From Clostridia bacterium (GTDB lineage Bacteria > Bacillota > Clostridia > Christensenellales > Aristaeellaceae): a stretch of 49,114 nucleotides of DNA. The stretch spans positions 1-49,114 of the forward strand of contig JAFXRG010000017.1 of assembly GCA_017526525.1 (NCBI GenBank), read 5' to 3'. This document shows positions 15,244-23,597 of this stretch, in pieces. How positions within the stretch are numbered: position 1 is the stretch's first letter; each line of letters opens with the position of its first letter. Under the pieces are notes generated by a model. That model was not told where the DNA came from, did not search any database, and saw nothing but the letters and a program-made list of their open reading frames with translations. Position numbers and translations under genes: made by a program.

Positions 15244-15986
15244 TGCTGGAAATCCGGGATGTCCGGAAGCAATTTGACGGAAACATGGTGCTGGACGGCA
15301 TCAGCCTGGACGTGAACAAGGGGGACGTGACGGCCATCCTGGGGCCCAGCGGCTCCGGGAAAACCACTTTTTTGCGGTGCCTGAACTTCCTGGAACGGGC
15401 GGACGGCGGAACCCTGGTGTTTGACGGGGAAAAGTTTGACCTGCACTCCGCCCGGAAGGCGGAGATTGCCCGGGTGCGGAAAAAGACGGCCTTTGTGTTT
15501 CAGAACTACAACCTGTTCCTGAACAAAACGGCCTTGCAGAACGTGACGCTGGGGCTGACCTCCGGCGCCGGCATGCGGAAGGACGAGGCGAAGGAACGGG
15601 CTGTGAAGGCCCTGGAAAAGGTGGGCATGGCGGACCGGCTGAACCATTATCCGTCCCAGCTTTCCGGCGGACAGCAGCAGCGGGTGGCCATCGCCCGGGC
15701 CATGGCCATGGAACCGGAAATCATTTACTTTGACGAACCCACCAGTGCCCTGGATCCTGAGCTGATCGGCGAGGTGCTCTCGGTGATGCGCCGCCTGGCG
15801 GAGGAAGGCATGACCATGCTGGTGGTGACCCACGAGATGGACTTTGCCCGGAACGTCAGCAACCAGATCCTTTTCATGGACGGCGGGAAGGTAATTGAAA
15901 GCGGCCCGTCGAAAGAATTCTTTGCGAATCCCCAACAGGAGAGAAGCCGGGAGTTTGTCCGGGCGATCCGGGAAGCGAGAGAATAA
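15240..15986 (+). CDS. Amino acid ABC transporter ATP-binding protein
   Basis: 248 residues, standard length for GlnQ/TcyC-type ATPases. Walker A GPSGSGKTT at 35-43, Q-loop VFQNYNLF, signature LSGGQQQR near 142-149, Walker B IIYFDEPTSALDPE and H-loop VVTHEMDFAR are complete. Coupled to the permease by a four-base overlap. It hydrolyses ATP on the cytoplasmic face to drive uptake of the amino acid bound by the product of 13743-14534. Last core gene of the importer; three bases separate it from the TPR gene. Confidence 0.95.
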   Translation: MMLEIRDVRKQFDGNMVLDGISLDVNKGDVTAILGPSGSGKTTFLRCLNFLERADGGTLVFDGEKFDLHSARKAEIARVRKKTAFVFQNYNLFLNKTALQNVTLGLTSGAGMRKDEAKERAVKALEKVGMADRLNHYPSQLSGGQQQRVAIARAMAMEPEIIYFDEPTSALDPELIGEVLSVMRRLAEEGMTMLVVTHEMDFARNVSNQILFMDGGKVIESGPSKEFFANPQQERSREFVRAIREARE

Positions 15987-15989
15987 CGC

Positions 15990-16823
15990 ATGAAACTGGA
16001 AAAGGAAGACTACATGGATCCGGCGTGCCCCCTTTGCGGGAAGCCGGGGGAAACGGAAACCGCGCAGCCGGTGCCCCAGGGGCGGATTCAGGAAAAACTG
16101 AGGGCATATGAGGACGCCTCGGACTGGGCCGGCGCGGAGCGCCACCTGCTCTACTGGCTGCGGGAAGCGGAAATGAACCGGGATGAGCGGGGACAGCTGA
16201 TGCTCTGCAACGAGCTGATGGGCTTTTACCGCAAGCAGGGCAGCCGGGAACCGGCCATGGAATATGCCGGGAAGGCGGCGGAACTGGTGCGGAGGCTGAA
16301 GATGGAAGACACCATTACCGCCGGAACTACCTGGGTGAACGTGGGCACCGTGCACGAAGCCTTCCGGGATCCCGTTGGGGGACTGACCTGGTTTGAGCAG
16401 GCCCGGGAATGCTACGAGCGGAACCTGCCGGCAGGGGATGAACGGCTGGGAGGCCTGTACAACAACATGGCGCTGAGCCTGACCTCCTGCGGCCGGTACG
16501 CGGAAGCCCGGGAACTGTTCGGCAAAGCGCTGGACGTGATGGAAAAGCAGGAGCACGGGGAACCGGAACAGGCCATTACCCTGCTGAACATGGCGGACGC
16601 GCTGGAGGCGGAACTGGGACCGGAAGGGGCCGCGGAAGAGGCGGAGGCATACCTGGACCGGGCCGCGGAACTGCTGAACACGCAGGACCTGCCCCGGAAC
16701 GGGTACTATGCATTCGTATGCGAAAAATGCGCGCCGGTGTTCGGCCACTACGGATACTTTGCCGCGGAAGAAGAACTGCGCAAACGGGCGAAGGAGATTC
16801 AGGAAAATCATGAAGGGGCTTGA
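15990..16823 (+). CDS. TPR-repeat protein with N-terminal CxxC
   Basis: 277 residues from the ATG at 15990. The ATG at 16014 (MDPACPLCGK) has a better ribosome site (AAGGAAG at 16002-16008) and may be the real start. The N-terminus has a CPLCGK knuckle (Cys13, Cys16) with no partner pair nearby, so zinc binding is doubtful. Residues about 50-260 are tetratricopeptide-like helix pairs (GGLYNNMALSLTSCGRYAEARELFGKALDVM is a clear one, broken here only by length). No signal peptide. It overlaps the DUF4037 gene by 14 bases. These two families often occur as a pair in Clostridia, and the TPR protein probably acts as its scaffold. Biochemical function unknown. Confidence 0.7.
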   Translation: MKLEKEDYMDPACPLCGKPGETETAQPVPQGRIQEKLRAYEDASDWAGAERHLLYWLREAEMNRDERGQLMLCNELMGFYRKQGSREPAMEYAGKAAELVRRLKMEDTITAGTTWVNVGTVHEAFRDPVGGLTWFEQARECYERNLPAGDERLGGLYNNMALSLTSCGRYAEARELFGKALDVMEKQEHGEPEQAITLLNMADALEAELGPEGAAEEAEAYLDRAAELLNTQDLPRNGYYAFVCEKCAPVFGHYGYFAAEEELRKRAKEIQENHEGA

Positions 16824-17751
16824 ACTGGCCGAAAAATATTACCAGGTCTTCGGCGCGCCCATGATCCGGGAACAGTTTCCGGAGTTTGAAGGCGTTATTG
16901 CCGCAGGGCTGACGGGAAGCGGATCGGAATGCTACGGATACGATGACGATGTATCCGCGGATCACGATTTTGAGCCGGGCTTCTGCCTGTTCCTGCCGGG
17001 GGAAGACCGGCTGGACCGGCGGAAGGCTTTTTTGCTTGAACGGGCCTACGCAAAGCTTCCCGCGGAGTTTGAGGGACTGACCCGCCAGAAAATGGGGCCG
17101 GCCGGCGGACCGCGCCACGGGGTTTTCCGGCGGGAGGAATATTTCCGGGAAAAGCTGGGATGCCTGCCGGCGGAGATGACGGCGGCGGACTGGATGCGGC
17201 TGCCGGACTGGGCGCTGGCGGAAGCGGTGAACGGAAAGATTTTCCGGGACGACGCGGGGGAGATGACCCGGGACCGGGACATCCTGCGGCGGATGCCGGA
17301 GGATATCCGGCGCAAACGCCTGGCCGGACATCTGCTGATGATGGCCCAGAGCGGCCAGTACAACTACCGCCGGTGCCTGCAGCACGGGGAAACCGGCGCG
17401 GCGCAGCTGGCGGCGGGGGAGTTTGTGAACCACGCCCTGAGCCTGGCTTTCCTGCTGGAGGGACGGTACAGGCCCTACTACAAATGGAGTTTCCGGGCGC
17501 TGCGGGAGCTGCCGGGCGGCGAAGACCTGGCCCGGTCGCTGGAGTGGCTGCTGACCACGGAAAACGGGCCGGAAATTGCGGAGGAAAAGGTTTTCTGCAT
17601 GGAAGGCATTGCCTCCGAAACCATTGAAAAGCTGCAGGCACAGGAACTGACACAGGCGGTCTGCGGCGATCTTGAAAAGCACGCCTACTCTGTGAACGAC
17701 GGAATCGGCGACGCGGGGATCCGCAATCTGAGCGTGCTGGCCTGCGTCTGA
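16810..17751 (+). CDS. DUF4037 protein, nucleotidyltransferase-like
   Basis: 313 residues. The ATG at 16810 lies inside the end of the TPR gene, 14 bases before its stop; an earlier in-frame ATG at 16708 would overlap too far. The N-terminal motif GLTGSGSECYGYDDDVSADHDFEPG near residues 32-56 has the layout of a nucleotidyltransferase active site (GS followed by acidic DD and DHD). The rest is helical with conserved QSGQYNYRRCLQHGE and YKWSFRALRELP. In Clostridia this domain often accompanies a TPR protein, as here. A nucleotide or nucleotidyl transfer to an unknown acceptor is inferred from the motif only. Confidence 0.72.
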   Translation: MKGLELAEKYYQVFGAPMIREQFPEFEGVIAAGLTGSGSECYGYDDDVSADHDFEPGFCLFLPGEDRLDRRKAFLLERAYAKLPAEFEGLTRQKMGPAGGPRHGVFRREEYFREKLGCLPAEMTAADWMRLPDWALAEAVNGKIFRDDAGEMTRDRDILRRMPEDIRRKRLAGHLLMMAQSGQYNYRRCLQHGETGAAQLAAGEFVNHALSLAFLLEGRYRPYYKWSFRALRELPGGEDLARSLEWLLTTENGPEIAEEKVFCMEGIASETIEKLQAQELTQAVCGDLEKHAYSVNDGIGDAGIRNLSVLACV

Positions 17752-17788
17752 ACACGAAAAGGAAACCGGAGGAAAGGAAAAACGGACC

Positions 17789-18445
17789 ATGAAACAGAAG
17801 ACGCTGGTGATGTTTGATCTGGACGGAACCCTGTGGGATTCGGCCCAGGCGGTGGCGGAATCCTGGAACGAAGTCTTTGCGGAAGCGGATCCCACACTGC
17901 CCCTGCTGACGGCGGAGGACGTGCACGGGGTGATGGGCATGACGATGAAGGAGATCAGCGAAGTGCTCCAGCCCGGCATGGATCCGGCAAAGCGGGAGAC
18001 GGTTTTTGACCGCTGCTGCCGCCACGAGGTGGAGTATCTTTACGATCATCCGGGACAGCTGTATCCGGATCTGGAGAAAACCCTGCAGGCGCTCCGGGCG
18101 GCGGGATACGAGATGGCCATCGTCAGCAACTGCCAGCGGGGATATGTGGAGGCCTTCCTACACAGCTCCGGGCTGGGGAATTATTTCATCGACTATGAGG
18201 AATGGGAGCGCACCGGGAAACCGAAGGGGGAGAACATCCGCCTGGTGATGGAGCGCAACGGCTACGACAGCGCCGTTTACGTGGGGGATACAAGCAAGGA
18301 TGAGGAAGCGGCGCGGATGGCCGGAATTCCTTTTGTCCACGCGGCGTACGGATTCGGGAAAACGGAGAAACCGGAAGGCGTGATCCGGGCGATTTCCGCG
18401 CTGCCGGAACTGATGGAAAAGCTGGATCACAAAAAACAGGATTAA
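17789..18445 (+). CDS. HAD-family hydrolase (phosphoglycolate phosphatase-like)
   Basis: 218 residues; RBS GGAGGAAAGG. HAD motif I DLDGTLWDSA has the nucleophile Asp10 and general acid Asp12, motif II VSNCQRGY has Ser/Asn, the Lys of motif III is in RTGKPKGENI, and motif IV YVGDTSKDEEAA completes the site. A cap domain lies at about residues 18-85. The family dephosphorylates small metabolites; substrate cannot be told from sequence. Transcribed with the genes before it, 37 bp after the DUF4037 gene. The gdhA promoter starts just after its stop. Confidence 0.87.
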   Translation: MKQKTLVMFDLDGTLWDSAQAVAESWNEVFAEADPTLPLLTAEDVHGVMGMTMKEISEVLQPGMDPAKRETVFDRCCRHEVEYLYDHPGQLYPDLEKTLQALRAAGYEMAIVSNCQRGYVEAFLHSSGLGNYFIDYEEWERTGKPKGENIRLVMERNGYDSAVYVGDTSKDEEAARMAGIPFVHAAYGFGKTEKPEGVIRAISALPELMEKLDHKKQD

Positions 18446-18458
18446 TGCAGTGCATTTA

Positions 18459-19917
<1,459 letters not shown>

Positions 19918-19938
19918 TCAGATCGGGAGACAACCGGG

Positions 19939-19966
19939 AGGCGGCGCGGAAGCGCCGCCTCTTTTA
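19939..19966 (+). terminator. Terminator of gdhA
   Basis: 9-bp G+C-rich stem (AGGCGGCGC at 19939-19947, GCGCCGCCT at 19952-19960), GGAA loop, then CTTTTA. Located 21 bp after the gdhA stop. Confidence 0.9.
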
Positions 19967-19992
19967 TGCACGGAAAACAGGCAAAAGGGCAC

Positions 19993-20028
19993 AAAAAAAC
20001 CCCCGCCCGAAAAAGGACGGAGGTTTTT
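19993..20028. terminator. Bidirectional terminator
   Basis: Stem of nine pairs with two G-U pairs when read on the minus strand (20000-20008 with 20015-20023). A-run at 19993-19999 and T-run at 20024-20028 flank it. It ends the small minus-strand gene and backs up gdhA. Confidence 0.8.
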
Positions 20029-20038
20029 ACGCGATGGA

Positions 20039-20266
20039 TTAAGCGTTCTGCCAGGCCTTGACCTTGTCAGCAGCAAGACGCTTGATGGTTTCTTCCGTAT
20101 AGGGGGATTCGGGGCCGCCGAAGCCATACAGGAAGAATTTGCCTTCCTTGGTCTTGTACAGGCATTCTTCATAGCCTTTGGGATCGCCGAACACACCGAA
20201 AACTTTCTTCTGAAGCAGCTCGGAAGCTTCGGTATCGTATTCGATCTTGCAAATGACTTTCTTCAT
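20039..20266 (-). CDS. Small conserved protein, function unknown
   Basis: 75 residues starting MKKVICKIEYDTEASELL at 20266, with AAGGAAGAT as ribosome site. The pattern (FGVFGDPKGYEECLYKTKEGKFFLYGFGGPESPY, then EETIKRL) has many aromatic and glycine residues and no membrane segment or signal peptide. I have the impression of similar small proteins in other Clostridia but cannot name a family. It has its own promoter (20337-20365), a palindrome between promoter and start (20313-20328) and its own terminator, so it is an independent, probably regulated, gene. Confidence 0.75.
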   Translation of the reverse strand: MKKVICKIEYDTEASELLQKKVFGVFGDPKGYEECLYKTKEGKFFLYGFGGPESPYTEETIKRLAADKVKAWQNA

Positions 20267-20312
20267 ACTGATCTTCCTTTCCCGCGCTGTGCGCACATTC
20301 CGGATAAAAATA

Positions 20313-20328
20313 CGTAAACTGCTTTACG
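20313..20328. promoter_or_regulatory. Palindrome at the start of the small-gene transcript
   Basis: CGTAAA (20313-20318) and TTTACG (20323-20328) around CTGC. It lies nine bases after the -10 element on the minus strand, so it covers the expected transcription start. Operator-like position; the binding protein is unknown. Confidence 0.5.
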
Positions 20329-20336
20329 CAGTGCGT

Positions 20337-20365
20337 ATCATAGCACAAAGGATCCCCGAAAACAA
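20337..20365 (-). promoter_or_regulatory. Promoter of the small conserved gene
   Basis: Minus strand: TTGTTT (20360-20365), 17-base spacer, TATGAT (20337-20342), about 70 bp upstream of the start at 20266. Confidence 0.6.
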
Positions 20366-20467
20366 TGGACTGCAATAGTGCAAAACTTACCAAAATAGGC
20401 ATAACCCCGTATTTTTGAAGGATTCCCGGGGAAAAAACAAACAAAATCCATTCCATGTAAAAGACGC

Positions 20468-20893
20468 TTACAGCTTCAGGCTTTCATCGGAGAGGGTGTC
20501 GATGCCGCCGGCATGGAGCACCTGCTCCGCGGTTTCCACGTCATTGACGCGGAGCACCACATAGGCCTCTTCCGGGCCGGTGCCGGTGAAGGCATACATA
20601 TATTCGATGTTGATGTTGCTCTCGTTGAGCACCGCCAGAATGGGATACAGCGCGCCGTGGCGGTCGTCCATGCGGGCGGCCACCACCGGGGTGCAGTTGA
20701 CCAGGTATTTCTCTTTCAAAGCTTTACAAACCAGGTCCGTATCGGTCACGATAGCCCGGAGGATGCCGAAGTCATTGGCTTCGGCAATACTCATGGCCCG
20801 GATGTTGGAACCGGTATCGGAAATGGCGCCGACGGCCTCCACCAGCTGGCCGGGCTGATTCATCAGAAAAAGGGAAATCTGCGTGATTGCCAT
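20468..20893 (-). CDS. Tandem ACT-domain protein of the paaK operon
   Basis: 141 residues, two ACT domains back to back (MAITQISLFLMNQPGQLVEAVGAISDTG is the first strand-helix in pieces; the second begins near residue 70 with AARMDDRHGALYPILAVLNES). ACT domains bind small ligands, mostly amino acids. Proteins of this type are commonly encoded next to phenylacetate-CoA ligase in anaerobes. It follows paaK by 23 bp with a strong AGGAGG site, so it is the second gene of the operon. It may sense an aromatic amino acid and tune the ligase, which fits the Phe-rich leader upstream. No catalytic domain is present. Confidence 0.87.
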   Translation of the reverse strand: MAITQISLFLMNQPGQLVEAVGAISDTGSNIRAMSIAEANDFGILRAIVTDTDLVCKALKEKYLVNCTPVVAARMDDRHGALYPILAVLNESNINIEYMYAFTGTGPEEAYVVLRVNDVETAEQVLHAGGIDTLSDESLKL

Positions 20894-20916
20894 AACTTTC
20901 GCCTCCTGAAATATGA

Positions 20917-22224
20917 TTAGTCGTGCAGCTTTCGCTTGTCAATGACGCGGACCGCCTTGCCTTCGCTGCGGGTGATGGTTTTGGGGGCCACCAGGTGCAC
21001 CTTCGGGCCGATGCCCAGCATGGTGCGCAGGGCGCCTTCCAGGCTTTTTTCCATCCGCTGGATCTGGGACATCAGGTCGGAGAACTGGTCGGCGCTGACT
21101 TCCACATAGACGTCGAAGGTATCGTTGTTGCGCTCCCGGTCCAGCACAATCTGGTAATTGGGCGTATAGCCCTCGTTGAGCAGCACGGTTTCGATCTGGC
21201 TTGGGAATACGTTGACGCCGCGGATAATGAGCATATCGTCGCTGCGGCCCATGGGCTTGCTCATGCGCACGTGGGTGCGGCCGCAGGAGCAGGGCTTGCG
21301 GCTGAGCACGCAGATATCCCGGGTGCGGTAGCGCAGCAGGGGAAAGGCTTCCTTATCCAGGGACGTGAATACCAATTCACCCTTTTCGCCGTCGGGCAGC
21401 ACTTCTCCTGTATCCGGATCAATGACTTCCGCATAGAAATGATCCTCGTTGATGTGCATGCCGTGCTGCTCTTCGCATTCGAACGCCACCCCGGGGCCGC
21501 TGGTTTCCGTCAGGCCGTAGATATCATAGGCTTTGATGCCCAGCTTCTTTTCAATATCCCGGCGCATTTCCTCCGTCCAGGGCTCCGCGCCGAAAATGCC
21601 GGCTTTGAGCTTGTTGTCTTCCGGCCTGTAACCCATTTCCGCCAGGGATTCGCCGATATAGGCGGCATAGGAGGGCGTGCAGCAGAGGATGGTGGAGCCC
21701 AGGTCCATCATGAACTGAATCTGGCGCTCGGTGTTGCCGGAGGACATGGGGAGCGTCAGGCAGCCCACCTTGTGGGAACCGCCGTGGAGGCCGGAACCGC
21801 CGGTGAACAGGCCGTAGCCGTAGCAGACCTGCACCACATCCTCCTCTGTGCCGCCGGCGGCGACGATGGCCCGGGCCGTGCAGTCCTCCCACAGGTCGAT
21901 GTCATGCTGCGTGTAGAACGCCACCACCCGCTTTCCGGTGGTGCCGGAGGTGGAATGGATGCGGACACAGTTTTTCAGGTCCGTGCCCAGCAGGCCGTAG
22001 GGATAGGAATCCCGCAGGTCCGCCTTGCTCAGGAAGGGAAGCTTCCGGATATCGTCCACTGAACGGATATCCTTCGGCGTAATGCCTTTTTCCTCCATCA
22101 GGCGGCGGTAATAGGGAACATGATCCCAGACGTGCCGGACCTGGCGGACGATTTTTTCATTCTGGATTTCCAGGATTTTCTCCCGGGGGGCTGTTTCAAT
22201 TTCCTGCTGGTAATACCTGCTCAT
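20917..22224 (-). CDS. paaK: Phenylacetate-CoA ligase
   Basis: 435 residues. The start at 22224 (MSRYYQQEIE) is set by AGGAGG at 22231-22236; the in-frame extension to 22293 runs back towards the attenuator stem. Adenylating-enzyme motifs are present: HSTSGTTGKR near 90-99 (phosphate loop), GAEPWTEEMR, YGLTETSGPG near 238, RYRTRDICVL and RSDDMLIIRGVNVFPSQIE near 328. The reaction is ATP plus arylacetate plus CoA giving arylacetyl-CoA in the cytoplasm. In fermentative anaerobes it typically works with 2-oxoacid:ferredoxin oxidoreductases in aromatic amino acid metabolism, in either direction. First structural gene after the leader; co-transcribed with the ACT gene. Confidence 0.93.
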   Translation of the reverse strand: MSRYYQQEIETAPREKILEIQNEKIVRQVRHVWDHVPYYRRLMEEKGITPKDIRSVDDIRKLPFLSKADLRDSYPYGLLGTDLKNCVRIHSTSGTTGKRVVAFYTQHDIDLWEDCTARAIVAAGGTEEDVVQVCYGYGLFTGGSGLHGGSHKVGCLTLPMSSGNTERQIQFMMDLGSTILCCTPSYAAYIGESLAEMGYRPEDNKLKAGIFGAEPWTEEMRRDIEKKLGIKAYDIYGLTETSGPGVAFECEEQHGMHINEDHFYAEVIDPDTGEVLPDGEKGELVFTSLDKEAFPLLRYRTRDICVLSRKPCSCGRTHVRMSKPMGRSDDMLIIRGVNVFPSQIETVLLNEGYTPNYQIVLDRERNNDTFDVYVEVSADQFSDLMSQIQRMEKSLEGALRTMLGIGPKVHLVAPKTITRSEGKAVRVIDKRKLHD

Positions 22225-22270
22225 GACAGGACCTCCTTTTTTCTGTGTACGGCGCGGCGCGGAAAGGCTT

Positions 22271-22311
22271 AAAAAAATCCACCGCCTTTTCAATCACAAA
22301 AGGCGGTGGAT
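22271..22311 (-). terminator. Attenuator terminator in the paaK leader
   Basis: On the minus strand a perfect 14-bp stem (22298-22311 with 22277-22290) and a 7-base loop are followed by a U-run (A-run at 22271-22276). It lies after the leader peptide and 47 bp before the paaK start, with no other minus-strand gene ahead of it. It can therefore only act inside the paaK transcript. Confidence 0.88.
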
Positions 22312-22333
22312 TCTCACGCTCTCTCGGCGTTTG

Positions 22334-22381
22334 TCAATCCATCGCAATGCTGCTAAAGAAGAAAGCCGCACTGTACATCAT
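22334..22381 (-). CDS. Phe-rich leader peptide of the paaK operon
   Basis: 15 codons: MMYSAAFFFSSIAMD, stop at 22334-22336. AGGAG lies ten bases before the first ATG (GAUGAUG, so either Met can start). The peptide has Tyr3 and three consecutive Phe codons (22355-22363) followed by a terminator, the arrangement of ribosome-mediated attenuators such as pheL. The Phe codons form exactly the 9-base loop of a hairpin (22364-22371 with 22347-22354). The last codons (22337-22345, GCGATGGAT on the minus strand) are an eight-of-nine copy of the terminator 3' arm and can pair with its 5' arm as an antiterminator. Too short to be a functional protein; its role would be sensing charged tRNA-Phe. Confidence 0.7.
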   Translation of the reverse strand: MMYSAAFFFSSIAMD

Positions 22382-22436
22382 CGTTCACATACTCCTGAAT
22401 TCGCAAAATCTGAAAATGAATTTGCAGGACAGGTGC

Positions 22437-22465
22437 ATCTTACTCCCGGCGGAAGGCGGTGTCAA
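22437..22465 (-). promoter_or_regulatory. Promoter of the paaK leader
   Basis: Minus strand: TTGACA (22460-22465), 17-base spacer, TAAGAT (22437-22442). Transcription would start near 22430, about 50 bases before the leader peptide. Confidence 0.7.
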
Positions 22466-22510
22466 CGGCAGAAAATGTTTTTTCCCTGTTTCCGCTTCCC
22501 GGACGGACGA

Positions 22511-22540
22511 TTGACAGAAAAAGGATAATCGTGCTATAAA
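22511..22540 (+). promoter_or_regulatory. Promoter of the degV-type gene
   Basis: TTGACA (22511-22516), 18-base spacer, TATAAA (22535-22540), back to back with the paaK promoter and 46 bp before the start codon. Confidence 0.7.
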
Positions 22541-22585
22541 GTATTATTGCCCTTTGGGCGCAAAGCAGGCAAGGAGGAAGCAAAG

Positions 22586-23449
22586 ATGGCTGCTGAATAT
22601 GTTCTGGTAACGGATTCCGCGTGTGACATTCTGCCGGAAACCCTGAAGGAATGGGAAGTTGAACTCATCCGGATGCCCTATCTTTTCACGGACGACGGAA
22701 AGGAAAAACTGGATCACGACCAGCCCATGCATGAATTTTACGACCAGATGCGGAACGGCCGCGTGGCGAAAACATCCGGCCTGAATGAAGATACGTTTCT
22801 GAATACCTTTGAGCCGATCCTGAAGGACGGAAAGGACATTCTTTACCTGGCGTTCTCCAGCGGGCTGAGTGTTACCTGCGAGAACGGGAAAAAGGCCGCG
22901 GAACAGCTGGCGGAAAAATATCCGGAAAGAACCATCCGGGTGGTGGATTCCCTGTGCGCCTCCGCGGGCGAGGGACTGTTTGTCTACCTGGCAAAGGAAA
23001 ACAGGGAAAAGGGTATGGATGTGAACCGGAACGCTGACGCCATGGAAGCGGACAAGCTGCACCTGTGCCACTGGTTCACGGTGGAGGACCTGAAATACCT
23101 CAAGCGCGGCGGACGCATCAGCACGGCCACGGCCCTGCTGGGAACGGCCCTGAACGTGAAGCCGGTGATGCATGTGGACAACGAGGGACACCTGATCAAG
23201 GTGACCCAGACCCACGGCCGGAAAAAGTCCATCCGCAAGATGGCGGAGGCCCTGGGGGAAACCATCCTGGACGATTCCCCGATTTTCATCTCCCACGGCG
23301 ACTGCCTGGAGGACGCGCAGCTGCTGGCCCGGATCCTGAAGGAGGAATACGGCAGGGAGACCAGCCTGATTACCGGCATCGGCTCCGTGATCGGCGCGCA
23401 TTCCGGCCCAGGAACCCTGGCGCTGTTTTTCCGGGGAACGGAACGGTAA
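22586..23449 (+). CDS. DegV family fatty-acid-binding protein
   Basis: 287 residues, the usual DegV length; the ATG at 22586 follows AAGGAGG. Typical landmarks: VLVTDSACDILPETL at the N-terminus, AKTSGLNEDTF (ligand loop), LAFSSGLSVTCENG, VVDSLCASAGEG, LKRGGRISTATALLGTALNVKPV near residues 170-190, and the SVIGAHSGPGTLALFF C-terminal motif. DegV/FakB proteins bind a fatty acid and present it to the FakA kinase for entry into phospholipid synthesis. No FakA gene is nearby. Single gene with its own promoter. Confidence 0.93.
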   Translation: MAAEYVLVTDSACDILPETLKEWEVELIRMPYLFTDDGKEKLDHDQPMHEFYDQMRNGRVAKTSGLNEDTFLNTFEPILKDGKDILYLAFSSGLSVTCENGKKAAEQLAEKYPERTIRVVDSLCASAGEGLFVYLAKENREKGMDVNRNADAMEADKLHLCHWFTVEDLKYLKRGGRISTATALLGTALNVKPVMHVDNEGHLIKVTQTHGRKKSIRKMAEALGETILDDSPIFISHGDCLEDAQLLARILKEEYGRETSLITGIGSVIGAHSGPGTLALFFRGTER

Positions 23450-23499
23450 CCGGAAAAGGGAACGGAAAAATACACCGGCTTAATTTGCGCTTTTCACCG

Positions 23500-23528
23500 T
23501 TTACAGGGATGGATGCGGAATCTATAAT
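23500..23528 (+). promoter_or_regulatory. Promoter of the SPFH gene
   Basis: TTTACA (23500-23505), 17-base spacer, TATAAT (23523-23528), 69 bp before the start at 23598. Confidence 0.75.
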
Positions 23529-23597
23529 CGCATTGTGATCCGGGAGGAAGCCCGGAGCATGAACAGGCCCTGCGGGGTGGGAAGGGAGAGGCGAAAG

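Noticed and set aside
22271-22311. T-box riboswitch upstream of paaK
   Set aside because: The conserved AGGGTGGNACCGCG element and specifier-loop architecture are not present; the Phe leader ORF explains the terminator better.
23065-23538. 157-codon plus-strand frame inside the DegV gene
   Set aside because: Out-of-frame overlap with a well-supported gene and no family resemblance.
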